DNA of 30,511 nucleotides, taken from VGRF01 sp964460485 (GTDB lineage: Bacteria > Myxococcota_A > UBA9160 > UBA6930). Numbering within the stretch: position 1 is the stretch's first letter; the number at the start of each line of letters is the position of its first letter. The notes beneath the pieces are model-generated. The model saw only the letters and a list, made by a program, of their open reading frames with translations, had not been told where the DNA came from and did no database searches. Both the position numbers and the translations under genes were made by a program. The stretch covers positions 1-30,511 of the forward strand of contig CAYWRY010000041.1 of NCBI GenBank assembly GCA_964460485.1, written 5' to 3'. Shown here piece after piece: positions 15,171 through 23,267 of this stretch.

Positions 15171-17636
15171 TCACACGTCCAGGTTCTGAACGCGCAGGGC
15201 GTTCTCCTCGATGAACTCGCGGCGCGGCTCGACGTCGTCGCCCATCAGCGTCGAGAACACGAGGTCGGCTTCCACCGCGTCCTCGATCTTCACCTGCAAG
15301 AGCGTGCGCCGCTCCGGCTGCATCGTCGTCTCGGAGAGCTGCTCCGGGTTCATCTCGCCGAGGCCCTTGTAGCGCTGGATCGAGAGGCCGCGTTCTCCCA
15401 GCTCGAGCACGCGCTTCAGCAGCTGGCTGCCGCTCGCGAACCGCTCCGGGGCGCCGGCCTCGCCCGGCACTGCGGCCGCGCCGTCCGGCTCGCCGCCGAG
15501 GATCCGGTAGGGCGGCTCGCCCTCCGCGCGCATCGCCGCGGCGAGGGCCGAGAGGCGCTGCAGCTCGGCACTGCGCAGCAGCTCGGCGTCCAGCGTCGTG
15601 AGCGTGGCGAGACCCGAGCGGCGCGTGGTCGCCGCGAGCCTCGCGCTGCCGTGCTCGACGTCGGACTGCGCGCGCAGCGTATACGTCCCCGCGATCTCGG
15701 GGTGCAGCTCCTCGAGCTTCGCGGCGATGCGCGGCAGCGCGCGCTCGAGCGCGGCGGCGCTCGCGAGGTCCACCTCCGCGGAGAGGCCGGCCTGTACGGC
15801 GCCGTCGACGATGCGGGGATCGATGCGCCGCACCGCCAAGTGCTCGACGCCGCGCGTGTACTCGCTCGCGGCGTCGAGCAGCCGCCGCACGGCGGCGGGA
15901 GCCAGCTCGCGGCCGTCGTCGCCGGCCGCGATGCGCACGCTCTCCAGCGCGAGCCCCTGCAGGTAAGCCTCTAGCGCCGCCTCGTCCTTCACGTAGCGCT
16001 CGGACTTGCCCCTCTTGACCTTGAACAGCGGCGGCTGCGCGATGTAGACGAAGCCGCGGTCGATGAGATCCTTCATCTGCCGGTAGAACAAAGTGAGCAG
16101 CAGCGTGCGGATGTGGGAACCGTCGACGTCCGCGTCGGTCATGATGATCACGCGGTGGTAGCGGGCCTTGCTGGCGTCGAACTCGTCGCCGATCCCGCAA
16201 CCGAGTGCAGCAATCAGCGCCTGGATCTCGGCGTTGGCGAGCATGCGGTCGAGGCGCGCGCGCTCGACGTTCAGGATCTTCCCGCGCAGCGGCAGGATCG
16301 CCTGGAAGCTCCGATCGCGGCCCTGCTTCGCGGTGCCGCCGGCGCTGTTGCCTTCGACGATGAAGAGCTCGCTCTTCGACGGGTCGCGCTCCTGGCAGTC
16401 CGCCAGCTTGCCGGGCAAGCTGAAGTCGCTGAGCGCGCCCTTGCGCCGCGCGAGGTCGCGCGCCTTGCGCGCTGCGGCGCGGGCGCGCGCGGCGTCGACG
16501 ACCTTCGCGACGATAGCCTTGGCGACCGCCGGGTTCTCCTCGAAGTACTCGAGCAGGCGCTCGTAGAAGAGGCCCTCGACGAGGCCGCGCACCTCGCTCG
16601 TGCCGAGCTTCGCCTTGGTCTGCCCCTCGAACTCGGGCTGCGGCAGCTTCACGCTGATCACCGCCGTCAGCCCCTCGCGGACGTCCTCGCCGCCCACCTG
16701 CTCCTCGGGGCCTTTGCCGTTCTTGTTCTGGAGCGCGAGGTAGCGCGCGATCGCCCGGGTCAGCGCGGTGCGGAAGCCGATCAGGTGCGAGCCGCCCTCG
16801 ACGGTGTTGATGTTGTTGGCGAACGAGAAGACCGCCTCGTTGTACGAATCGTTGTACTGCAGCGCGATTTCGACGCCGACCGGGATCCTGCGCGTGTGAC
16901 CCTCGACCACGCGCTCGCCGGAGACGTAGATCGGCGGATGCAGGGGCTGCCGCGCCCGGGACAGGTGCTCCACGAAGGAGACGATGCCGCCCTCGAAGCA
17001 GAAGTCGTGCTCCTTGCCGGTGCGCTCGTCCTTGATCTGGATGCGGATGCCGGCGTTCAGGAAGGCGAGCTCGCGCAGCCGCTGCGAGAGCACGTCGAAC
17101 GAGAAGTCGGTGGTCGGGAAGATCTCCGGGTCGGGATGGAACGTGACCTTCGTGCCCGTCTTCTCGCTCGTGCCGATAACCCGGAAGTCCGACGCGGGCA
17201 CACCGCGCACGTAGCGCTGCGTCCAAACCTTGCCGTCGCGCTTGATCTCGACCTCGAGCCGGTCGGACAGGGCGTTGACGACCGAGACGCCGACGCCATG
17301 CAGGCCGCCGGAGACCTTGTAGGTGCTCTCGTTGAACTTGCCGCCCGCGTGGAGCCGGGTGAGCACGATCTCCGCGGCCGGCCGCTTCTCGACGGGGTGC
17401 TCGTCGACCGGGATGCCGCGGCCGTCGTCCGTCACGGTCACCGAGGCGTCGTCGTGGATCGTGACGGAGATCTCGCGGCAGAAGCCCGCCAGCGCCTCGT
17501 CGATCGAGTTGTCCACGACCTCGTAGACGAGGTGGTGGAGCCCATCGGGACCGGTTGTCCCGATGTACATCGCGGGCCGTTTTCGGACGGGCTCGAGGCC
17601 TTCGAGGACCTCGATTGAACTGGCGTCGTAGCTCAC
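15171..17636 (-). CDS. gyrB: DNA gyrase subunit B
   Basis: An 821-residue ATPase subunit of gyrase. The GHKL ATP-binding domain has EVVDNSIDEA (39-48), DDGRGIPVDEHP (70-81) and GGLHGVGVSVVNALS (110-124). The TOPRIM domain has VEGNSAGGTAKQGRD (427-441), PLRGKILNVE and the metal-binding DADVDGSHIRTLLLT. The length includes the insert between TOPRIM and the tail typical of Gram-negative GyrB, and the C-terminus QRYKGLGEMNPEQL is canonical. In the TOPRIM motif Asn430 replaces the usual Asp of EGDSAGG, the E. coli Asp426 position. The GTG start is at 17636. It is separated from dnaN by 183 bases, without recF. Confidence 0.97.
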   Translation of the reverse strand: MSYDASSIEVLEGLEPVRKRPAMYIGTTGPDGLHHLVYEVVDNSIDEALAGFCREISVTIHDDASVTVTDDGRGIPVDEHPVEKRPAAEIVLTRLHAGGKFNESTYKVSGGLHGVGVSVVNALSDRLEVEIKRDGKVWTQRYVRGVPASDFRVIGTSEKTGTKVTFHPDPEIFPTTDFSFDVLSQRLRELAFLNAGIRIQIKDERTGKEHDFCFEGGIVSFVEHLSRARQPLHPPIYVSGERVVEGHTRRIPVGVEIALQYNDSYNEAVFSFANNINTVEGGSHLIGFRTALTRAIARYLALQNKNGKGPEEQVGGEDVREGLTAVISVKLPQPEFEGQTKAKLGTSEVRGLVEGLFYERLLEYFEENPAVAKAIVAKVVDAARARAAARKARDLARRKGALSDFSLPGKLADCQERDPSKSELFIVEGNSAGGTAKQGRDRSFQAILPLRGKILNVERARLDRMLANAEIQALIAALGCGIGDEFDASKARYHRVIIMTDADVDGSHIRTLLLTLFYRQMKDLIDRGFVYIAQPPLFKVKRGKSERYVKDEAALEAYLQGLALESVRIAAGDDGRELAPAAVRRLLDAASEYTRGVEHLAVRRIDPRIVDGAVQAGLSAEVDLASAAALERALPRIAAKLEELHPEIAGTYTLRAQSDVEHGSARLAATTRRSGLATLTTLDAELLRSAELQRLSALAAAMRAEGEPPYRILGGEPDGAAAVPGEAGAPERFASGSQLLKRVLELGERGLSIQRYKGLGEMNPEQLSETTMQPERRTLLQVKIEDAVEADLVFSTLMGDDVEPRREFIEENALRVQNLDV

Positions 17637-17819
17637 TTGGACCCATTCGCGCGGCGACCAAGCGAGGCACCGCGGCAGAGGATCTCGCCGCGCGGGGGTT
17701 GGGCGGCGAAGCCCGCGGAGACTACCGAACGAAGCTCACAGCCGACAGGGGGAATTCGTGGACAAGTGCCGACGAATATTGGGTTTTCGGACGGCAGAGC
17801 GCGCCGGCCGGAGGCCCGG
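17637..17819. other. 183-bp spacer between dnaN and gyrB (no recF)
   Basis: No gene is visible. On the minus strand, just after dnaN, there is a GC-rich imperfect hairpin but no T-run. An AT-richer patch at 17752-17788 contains an inverted repeat ATTCGT/ACGAAT (17754-17759 and 17772-17777) and, on the minus strand, TTGTCCACG (17757-17765), one mismatch from the actinobacterial-type DnaA box TTGTCCACA. A separate gyrB promoter is plausible here but I cannot point to clear -35 and -10 elements. Confidence 0.4.
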
Positions 17820-18944
17820 TCACAGACGCATTGGCATCACCACCGCGAGCGTGTCGGGGTCGTCGGACGGGCGGATCTCCACGGGCTTGTCCCCGTCGCG
17901 GAAAGCCAGCTGGATCTCCTTCGCCGCGAGCGCTCCCAGGCAGTCCAGCAGGTACTTCGCGTTGAAGCCGATCGTGGTAGCTCCGCCAGCGAAGTCCGCA
18001 TCCAACTCCTCGTGCGCGTCGCCCAGGTCGGGATTGCTCGACGAGATCACGATTTTGCCTTCGCCGATCTCGAGCTTGATCGCCCGACTGCGCTCTGCGG
18101 AGAGCAGCGCTACGCGCCGCAGCGCGCGCACGAACGGCTCGGACTCGATCTTCAGCTTGCGGTCCGAAGACTTCGGAATCACCTGCTTGTAGTTCGGGAA
18201 CTCGCCTTCGATCAGTCGCATCACGAGCGTCACGTCGCCCTTCCTCGCGACGCCGTTGTTGCTCTCGAAGCCCAGCTCTACTTCGTCCGCATCTTCCTCG
18301 TCGACGAGCCGCTTGAGCTCGGCGAGTCCCTTGCGCGGGATGATCACGCCACTGGCGAGGCCCGTGGTCTGCGCTCCGATCGCGCGGTCGATGAGCGCGA
18401 GGCGGTGACCGTCGGTGGCCACCATTCGCAGCTTGCCGTCGCTCGGCAGCACCTCGAAGTAGACGCCGTTCAGGTTGTATCGCGTCTCGTCGAGCGAGGC
18501 GGCGTACATGGTGCGCTCGATCATCTGGCTGAGGACCGCGGCCTGAAGGCGCACGAGGTGACCTGGCGAGAACTCGGGCAGCGTCGGGTATTCCTCCGCC
18601 GCCGCTCCGGCCAGATTGAAGCGTGAACGACCACAGCGCAGCTCCACGTAGGACTGGGCGGTGGCATCGAGCTGGATCGGCTCGTCGGGCAGCTCGCGCA
18701 CGATGTCGTAGAGCTTGCGCGCCGAGACCGTAATGGCTCCCGGCTTGGTGACGCGGGCGGGATGCGAGCCGCGAACGCCCACCTCCAGGTCCGTCGCGGC
18801 GAGCTCGAGCCTCCCGGACTCCGTCTTCCCGGTCGCCGTGAGCAGCACGTTCGCGAGGATGGGCATCGAGTTCCGCTTCTCGACGATTGCCTGGATTCGA
18901 CCGAGCCCACGCTGCAGATCGTTCTTGTCGATCGAGAGCTTCAT
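17820..18944 (-). CDS. dnaN: DNA polymerase III beta subunit (sliding clamp)
   Basis: A 374-residue ring-forming processivity clamp. It starts MKLSIDKNDLQRGL and contains ATDLEVGV, ARKLYDIVRELPDEPI, EFPTL-like EEYPTLPEF, YNLNGVYFEV, ATDGHRLALID and ends VVMPMRL, matching each of the three clamp folds and the conserved C-terminus. I chose ATG 18944 over a longer frame because GAGGAAAG lies just upstream and the extra residues are unrelated to the family. dnaN opens the leftward gene series and is divergent from rpmH; dnaA, usually directly upstream, is not here. Confidence 0.96.
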   Translation of the reverse strand: MKLSIDKNDLQRGLGRIQAIVEKRNSMPILANVLLTATGKTESGRLELAATDLEVGVRGSHPARVTKPGAITVSARKLYDIVRELPDEPIQLDATAQSYVELRCGRSRFNLAGAAAEEYPTLPEFSPGHLVRLQAAVLSQMIERTMYAASLDETRYNLNGVYFEVLPSDGKLRMVATDGHRLALIDRAIGAQTTGLASGVIIPRKGLAELKRLVDEEDADEVELGFESNNGVARKGDVTLVMRLIEGEFPNYKQVIPKSSDRKLKIESEPFVRALRRVALLSAERSRAIKLEIGEGKIVISSSNPDLGDAHEELDADFAGGATTIGFNAKYLLDCLGALAAKEIQLAFRDGDKPVEIRPSDDPDTLAVVMPMRL

Positions 18945-18990
18945 CTCTTTCCTCAGGTGAGAATGTTCTTCGGAGAGAAAGAGAGAGTTC

Positions 18991-19006
18991 CCGACAAACC
19001 GACAAA
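18991..19006. repeat. tandem CCGACAAA repeat
   Basis: Two perfect, directly adjacent copies of CCGACAAA (on the minus strand TTTGTCGG) lie 47 bases upstream of the dnaN start; a third copy is at 19127-19134 near the rpmH promoter. They may bind a regulator or initiator. Confidence 0.5.
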
Positions 19007-19152
19007 AGCGATCGAACCCCACGGATCTGCGAGTCGGTCAGCCGCTTGCGTGGAACGCGATCTCCGTCGGAGAACGGCTCCCTCTCACCGCGCGGCGATC
19101 TTATCACCAGAAGCGGATGGGGCGGTCCGACAAACGCAGCGTCGCCGTCACC

Positions 19153-19182
19153 TTGACATCGCGAAGCGCAGGTGGGTAGCTT
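19153..19182 (+). promoter_or_regulatory. rpmH promoter (sigma-70 type)
   Basis: A perfect -35 TTGACA at 19153-19158 is followed after 18 bases by TAGCTT at 19177-19182, a plausible -10. The expected start near 19189 falls within a dyad with 7-bp arms (GGTCCGC 19183-19189 and GCGGACC 19199-19205), which could form a hairpin in the leader if transcription begins slightly earlier. Confidence 0.6.
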
Positions 19183-19230
19183 GGTCCGCCCGGTTTCCGC
19201 GGACCCCCAGCCGCGCAGGAAGTCTCTCCC

Positions 19231-19380
19231 ATGAAGCGAACGTTTCAGCCGAGCCGCATTCGTCGGAAGCGAACTCACGGCTTCCGCGCGCGCATGAGCA
19301 CGAAGGGCGGCCGCACCGTGCTGAGCCGTCGCCGCGCGAAGGGCCGCAAGCGCCTGGTACCGACGATCAGCTCGAAGTAG
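19231..19380 (+). CDS. rpmH: 50S ribosomal protein L34
   Basis: A 49-residue, highly basic ribosomal protein. The sequence MKRTFQPSRIRRKRTHGF, then RARMSTKGGRTVLSRRRAKGRKRL, is the canonical L34 pattern; the tail VPTISSK is slightly longer than in E. coli. AGGAAG at 19217-19222 is the ribosome-binding site. A clear promoter lies upstream. It starts the rpmH-rnpA-yidD-yidC-jag-rsmG series found near many bacterial origins. Confidence 0.98.
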   Translation: MKRTFQPSRIRRKRTHGFRARMSTKGGRTVLSRRRAKGRKRLVPTISSK

Positions 19381-19436
19381 CTCGTCGCGCGACTTTCCGT
19401 TCGAGGCACCGCTTGCTCGCTCAGCCCACGGACGCG

Positions 19437-19781
19437 GTGAGTGGATCGCAGCGATTTCGCAAACGCGATCGCATGAGGCGAAGCCGGGATTACGCGCGGT
19501 CCCGGGCGGAGGGAAGGCGTGTGAGCGTTCGCGCCTATGCGCTCGAGGCGAGCGCGCGCCGCGAGGGGTCGCGGCTGGGTCTCGTGGTGAGCCGCCGCGT
19601 CGGCGGAGCCGTCGTGCGGAATCGCGTGAAGCGCGTAGTGCGGGAGTGGTTCCGGCGCAATCGCGCGGCGTTCCCTGGCGATCTCGAGCTGGTGGTGATC
19701 GCGCGAAGCGAGGCGGCGAAGCTGAGCACGGGCGAAGCGTGGCGGGAACTGTCGGCGCTCGCGGCGAGAGCCACGCGATGA
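19437..19781 (+). CDS. rnpA: ribonuclease P protein component
   Basis: The protein partner of RNase P, which matures tRNA 5' ends. The family core RLGLVVSRRVGGAVVRNRVKRVVREWFR, read as RLGLVVSRRVGGAVVRNR then VKRVVREWFR, holds the RNR motif that contacts RNA. The GTG at 19437 gives SGSQRFRKRDRMRRSRDY, which aligns with the family N-terminus (RF-x-R-x-x-R-x-R); an internal ATG at 19473 would delete it, and a TTG at 19413 with GAGG upstream is an alternative start. The length is 114 residues. The stop overlaps the yidD ATG by 4 bases. Confidence 0.93.
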   Translation: MSGSQRFRKRDRMRRSRDYARSRAEGRRVSVRAYALEASARREGSRLGLVVSRRVGGAVVRNRVKRVVREWFRRNRAAFPGDLELVVIARSEAAKLSTGEAWRELSALAARATR

Positions 19782-20026
19782 GCGCGGCGCGTGCGGTCGG
19801 CGCACTGCTACAGGGGTGTATCCGCCTGTATCAGCTGGGGATTTCGCCTCTGTTCCCGCAGGCGTGCCGATTCGAGCCGAGCTGCTCGCAGTACGGAATC
19901 GAAGCCATCCGCGAGCACGGGCCGGCGCGCGGCGCCTGGCTCGCGATCCGCCGGATCCTGCGCTGTCACCCGTTCGGCGGATTCGGACCCGACCCAGTCC
20001 CGCGGGGAGGTCGGCGTGGACCGTAA
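19778..20026 (+). CDS. yidD: membrane protein insertion efficiency factor YidD
   Basis: An 82-residue protein with YQLGISPLFPQACRFEPSCS, QYGIEAIREHG, WLAIRRILRCHPFGGFGPDPVP: the full YidD signature including its three conserved Cys. It is a small membrane-associated protein that aids YidC-dependent insertion. ATG 19778 is fused to the rnpA stop as ATGA, and the end overlaps yidC by 11 bases, so the three genes are coupled. Confidence 0.96.
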   Translation: MSAARAVGALLQGCIRLYQLGISPLFPQACRFEPSCSQYGIEAIREHGPARGAWLAIRRILRCHPFGGFGPDPVPRGGRRGP

Positions 20027-21698
20027 TACGCTCATCGCGCTAGCCGCGACGGTGTTGCTCTACTTCGGGTGGCAGTGGTCGCTCGACCAGCGGTACCCGA
20101 ATCGAAACGAGCCGAGCTCCCCGGCTGCGACCGAGGCGGACCGTTCGAGCCTCACCGAGTCGTCGGCTCCTTCTCTGGTTCCCCCTCCTGCGGTTCCTGC
20201 GCCGCTGGCGTCCTCAGCAGCTCCGGTTCGTGAAGAGCAGGTCGTCCTCGACCGCGACCTCTACGTAGCCACGTTCACGAACCAAGGAGGAGCGCTGCGC
20301 GACTGGACGCTGAAGAGTTACGATGACGCCTCGCTGCCGGGCGCGCCCCCCGTCTCGATCACCACGGATCGAGATGTGCTCTCGCTCGCGACGCCCTTCA
20401 GCGAGCTCGGCCATGGCGACCTCTCGGCGCTCCCCTACGTCCTCACGCGGCCCAGCCCGGACGTGCTTGAGTTCAGCGCTGAAGTCGGGTCCGCCCGGAT
20501 CCGCAAGCTTTATCGTTTCGAGCCCGAGGGCTATGGCGCTCGGCTCACGATCGAGGTCGAGAACCGCGGCGCTGCGCCGATCGCGCCGGCCTTTGGGCTC
20601 GTCTGGCAGGCGCGCCGCGGCGCCAGCACGGAGTTCCTCGAGTTTGGCCTGGCCGCCTATCGCACGGACGAGCTCCTGCGACTGGCGGTCGCCCCGTTGC
20701 CCTCGATGCTCGGGATCGGCGGCGGGCCCGCGACCGAGACGATCTCGGTGGTGCCCGAGGCCGGCGAGCCCCACGAGCTCGACTGGGCCGGCGCTGAAAC
20801 CCGCTACTTCCTCGCGGCGATCCTGCCGGACAACCCGAGGGACGCGCGGGCAAGGCTGGTGCCGGTGGATCCGGGCGACGAGGGTCGGCTCGAGGTCTCG
20901 TTCGAGCCCGTCTCCCTGCCGCCGGGCGCCAAGCTCGCTCGGGACTACCGGCTCTACCTCGGCCCGAAGGAGCCCGAGCGTCTCGACGCCTTCGGCGCCC
21001 ATCTCGACGAGTCGATCCAGAAGGGCTGGGCGCCGAGCCTGACGCGCTTCTTCACCGCGATGCTCACGTTTGCGCATCGCTACGTGGGGAACTACGGCGT
21101 GGCGATCCTGCTGCTGACGGTCGTGATCCGCGTGGCGCTCGCACCGCTGATGGTCGGGCAGATGCGCTCGATGAAGCGGATGGCCGACCTTGCGCCGAAG
21201 CTGAAGGAGGCGCAGGCACGGTTCCCCGATGACCGGGCGAAGCAGCAGGAAGCCGTGATGGCCGTCTACCAGCAGGCGGGGGTCAGCCCTTTCTCGATGT
21301 TCGGCGGCTGCCTCCCGATGCTGCTCCAGCTTCCGGTCTTCGTGGGCTTCTACTTCGCACTCCAGGGCTCCATCCAGCTCCGGCAGCAACCGTTCTTCGG
21401 CTGGATCACGGATCTCTCGCAGCCCGAGGCCCTGTTCGTGATCCCGGGCCTCGACTTTCCCGTACGCGCGCTGCCGCTGCTGCTGGGCGGCGCGATGGTG
21501 CTCCAGCAGCGCCTCACGCCGACGCCAAGCATGGATCCGGCGCAGGCGCGCATGATGCAGATCCTCATGCCGGTGATGATGACCGTGATGTTCTATCAGT
21601 TCGCGTCGGGCCTCGGCCTGTACTGGCTGATGAGCACGCTGCTCGGGATCGGGCAGCAATTGTTAATGAACCGCAGCAAGACGCCGGCTGCGACTTAG
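20016..21698 (+). CDS. yidC: membrane protein insertase YidC
   Basis: A 560-residue inner-membrane insertase. An N-terminal membrane anchor (NTLIALAATVLLYFGWQW) is followed by a Pro/Ser/Ala-rich linker, a large periplasmic beta domain (about 80-340) and the conserved five-helix insertase core. The groove Arg is Arg372 in LLTVVIRVALAPLM; GGCLPMLLQLPVFVGFYFAL and GLGLYWLMSTLLGIGQQ are the other core signatures. The GTG start at 20016 has GGGAGG upstream. The C-terminal tail is short (MNRSKTPAAT), unlike strongly basic ribosome-binding tails. The neighbours rnpA, yidD and jag are standard. Confidence 0.96.
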   Translation: MDRNTLIALAATVLLYFGWQWSLDQRYPNRNEPSSPAATEADRSSLTESSAPSLVPPPAVPAPLASSAAPVREEQVVLDRDLYVATFTNQGGALRDWTLKSYDDASLPGAPPVSITTDRDVLSLATPFSELGHGDLSALPYVLTRPSPDVLEFSAEVGSARIRKLYRFEPEGYGARLTIEVENRGAAPIAPAFGLVWQARRGASTEFLEFGLAAYRTDELLRLAVAPLPSMLGIGGGPATETISVVPEAGEPHELDWAGAETRYFLAAILPDNPRDARARLVPVDPGDEGRLEVSFEPVSLPPGAKLARDYRLYLGPKEPERLDAFGAHLDESIQKGWAPSLTRFFTAMLTFAHRYVGNYGVAILLLTVVIRVALAPLMVGQMRSMKRMADLAPKLKEAQARFPDDRAKQQEAVMAVYQQAGVSPFSMFGGCLPMLLQLPVFVGFYFALQGSIQLRQQPFFGWITDLSQPEALFVIPGLDFPVRALPLLLGGAMVLQQRLTPTPSMDPAQARMMQILMPVMMTVMFYQFASGLGLYWLMSTLLGIGQQLLMNRSKTPAAT

Positions 21699-21711
21699 CG
21701 GAGAGAACGCG

Positions 21712-22608
21712 ATGTACGACCCGAGGACCGAGGCAAAGGAGTTCGTCGGTGATTCGCTCGCCGAGGCGATCGCGAAGGCGACTTCCTACTTCGGGCGGAC
21801 CGAGAGCGAGCTGCGGCTGCGAGCGCTGAGCGATGTCTCGGGCCAGGGCGGTCGCGCGCTGGTGGTCGCCGTCCCGGCCGACGCGCCCGCGCCCGGCGAC
21901 CGACGTGCGAGCGAGGACCGCGGCGGCCGCGATCGCGGCGACCGAGGGCCGCGCGAGGGACGAGACAGAGAGCGCCGCGACAGGCGCCCCGAGCGGGGGG
22001 ACCGCGGAGATCGAGCGGAGCGCAGGGACGGGGGATATCGAGCCGAGCGCCACGCCACGGCGGAGGTCCCTCAGCCGAGCGCGCCTTCGATCGGCACCGC
22101 GCGGGGAAACATCGGGCCGGTGGGTCAGTACCTGCTCGGGATCGTGGAGCGGATGGACCTCGGGCCGTTCGAGATCTCGGTGTCCGATCAGGACGGCTAC
22201 CAGATCTTCGAGATCACCGGCGATGCGGTTCGCGGGCTGACCACGGGCGACGCGCGGGCCCCGGAGGCGCTTCAGCTGCTCGCCAGTCAGGCGGCGAGCC
22301 TCGGGCAGGACGAGCCGAAGCGCGTGGTGGTCGACGTCGCGGGGGGTGCGCGCGACAAGCGCGACGAGCTTCTCGAGCGCGTGGCGGATCGCGCGGCGCG
22401 GCGCGCGCAGGAGACCGGGCGCAGCGTTGCGCTGGATCCCATGAGCGGGCGCGACCGGCGCGTGATCCACATGAGCCTGCGCGGGGTCGAGGGCATCGCG
22501 ACGATGAGCATCGGGGAGGGCCGCTATCGCCAGGTGCTCGTGGTGCCAGCCGCGGCCCCTGAGTACGCCGAGGCGAAAGCCAGCAGCGAGGCGGCCAACG
22601 GCAGCTGA
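21712..22608 (+). CDS. jag: Jag/KhpB-like RNA-binding protein with a long charged linker
   Basis: A 298-residue protein of the Jag (SpoIIIJ-associated)/KhpB family. The Jag-N domain (about 1-52) starts EFVGDSLAEAIAKATSYFGR. A low-complexity linker of Arg, Asp, Gly and Glu spans about 63-115. A KH domain follows (about 135-212) and an R3H domain (about 213-279) with the R-x3-H signature at 249-253 (RRVIH). The KH GxxG loop is degenerate: GDAR at 179-182. Family members bind RNA and affect cell wall, division or membrane-protein biogenesis. It starts 13 bases after yidC. A parS site begins at the base after its stop codon. Confidence 0.9.
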   Translation: MYDPRTEAKEFVGDSLAEAIAKATSYFGRTESELRLRALSDVSGQGGRALVVAVPADAPAPGDRRASEDRGGRDRGDRGPREGRDRERRDRRPERGDRGDRAERRDGGYRAERHATAEVPQPSAPSIGTARGNIGPVGQYLLGIVERMDLGPFEISVSDQDGYQIFEITGDAVRGLTTGDARAPEALQLLASQAASLGQDEPKRVVVDVAGGARDKRDELLERVADRAARRAQETGRSVALDPMSGRDRRVIHMSLRGVEGIATMSIGEGRYRQVLVVPAAAPEYAEAKASSEAANGS

Positions 22609-22624
22609 CGTTCCACGTGGAACA
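22609..22624. other. parS: parS centromere site 1
   Basis: CGTTCCACGTGGAACA contains the perfect 14-bp palindrome GTTCCACGTGGAAC (22610-22623) and differs at one edge base from the ParB site TGTTCCACGTGGAACA used by many bacteria. It lies in the 22-base gap between jag and rsmG, within 2 kb of parA and parB, as expected for a chromosomal centromere near the origin. Confidence 0.92.
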
Positions 22625-22630
22625 CTGCCG

Positions 22631-23260
22631 TTGAGCGCCGCTCACGCGCCCGAGGAACGTCTTCGCGCGTTCCTTTCGCCCGCAGCGCGCTCGTTCGGCA
22701 TCTCGCTGGGCGACGCCACGCTCATTTCGCTGTCTCGGTTCGCGTCGCTGCTGCTCGCCTGGAATGCGCGGATCAATCTCACTGGCGCACAGGATCTCGA
22801 GACGCTCGCCCGCGAGCACCTGGCCGACGCCCTCGCGCTCGTGCCGCATCTCCCCCCGGCAGGCTCTTGCGTCGATGTCGGCTCTGGAGCGGGCTTGCCA
22901 GGTCTCGTCCTGGCGATCTGTCGACCGGACCTTCGCTTCCAGCTGCTCGAGCCAAGCCAGAAGCGCCGGGCTTTCCTGGCAGCGGTTGTCCGGGATCTCG
23001 GGATCGGAAACGTCGCCATCTCGGCGGAACGCCTCGAGGCTCACGCCCGCCGAGTGGGCGCGGCGTACGACTTCGCGGTCTCACGAGCGGTCTTCGAGCT
23101 CCCGACCTGGCTGGCCGCCGGTCGAGGGCTGGTCCGGCCGGGCGGCGCGATTGCCGGTCTCGCGGGTCGAGAGGTACCGCCGGGGGTCCCGACGACCGCG
23201 GAGACCCACCCCTATGACGTAGGCGCAGGGTCCCGGGCGATCGTTCTCGTCCGAGTCTGA
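22631..23260 (+). CDS. rsmG: 16S rRNA m7G527 methyltransferase
   Basis: A 209-residue SAM-dependent methyltransferase (formerly GidB) that methylates G527 of 16S rRNA; its loss can give low-level streptomycin resistance in other bacteria. LLAWNARINLTG (41-52) and DVGSGAGLPGLVLAI (82-96) are family blocks, with LLEPSQKRRAFL as motif II and AVSRAVF as the catalytic-site strand. The TTG at 22631 is the start that gives the normal N-terminus. It is bracketed by two parS sites. mnmE and mnmG, often upstream, are absent. Confidence 0.95.
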   Translation: MSAAHAPEERLRAFLSPAARSFGISLGDATLISLSRFASLLLAWNARINLTGAQDLETLAREHLADALALVPHLPPAGSCVDVGSGAGLPGLVLAICRPDLRFQLLEPSQKRRAFLAAVVRDLGIGNVAISAERLEAHARRVGAAYDFAVSRAVFELPTWLAAGRGLVRPGGAIAGLAGREVPPGVPTTAETHPYDVGAGSRAIVLVRV

Positions 23261-23267
23261 CCGAAAG

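Larger units (their letters stand above)
18945..19230. other. divergent dnaN/rpmH region, candidate replication origin
   Basis: A 286-bp gene-free region between leftward dnaN and rightward rpmH, the place where oriC or its flanks often lie. All core genes on both sides point away from it. It contains CCGACAAA three times (18991-18998, 18999-19006, 19127-19134) and one poor DnaA-box-like TTATCACCA (19101-19109). I do not see a cluster of good TTATCCACA boxes, so assignment as oriC is by context only. Confidence 0.45.

Noticed and set aside
17757..17765. Single DnaA-box-like TTGTCCACG upstream of gyrB
   Set aside because: It is one isolated imperfect copy; an origin would need a cluster. It is recorded only as part of the spacer.
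19101..19109. TTATCACCA as a DnaA box
   Set aside because: It has two mismatches to TTATCCACA and no neighbours of similar quality.
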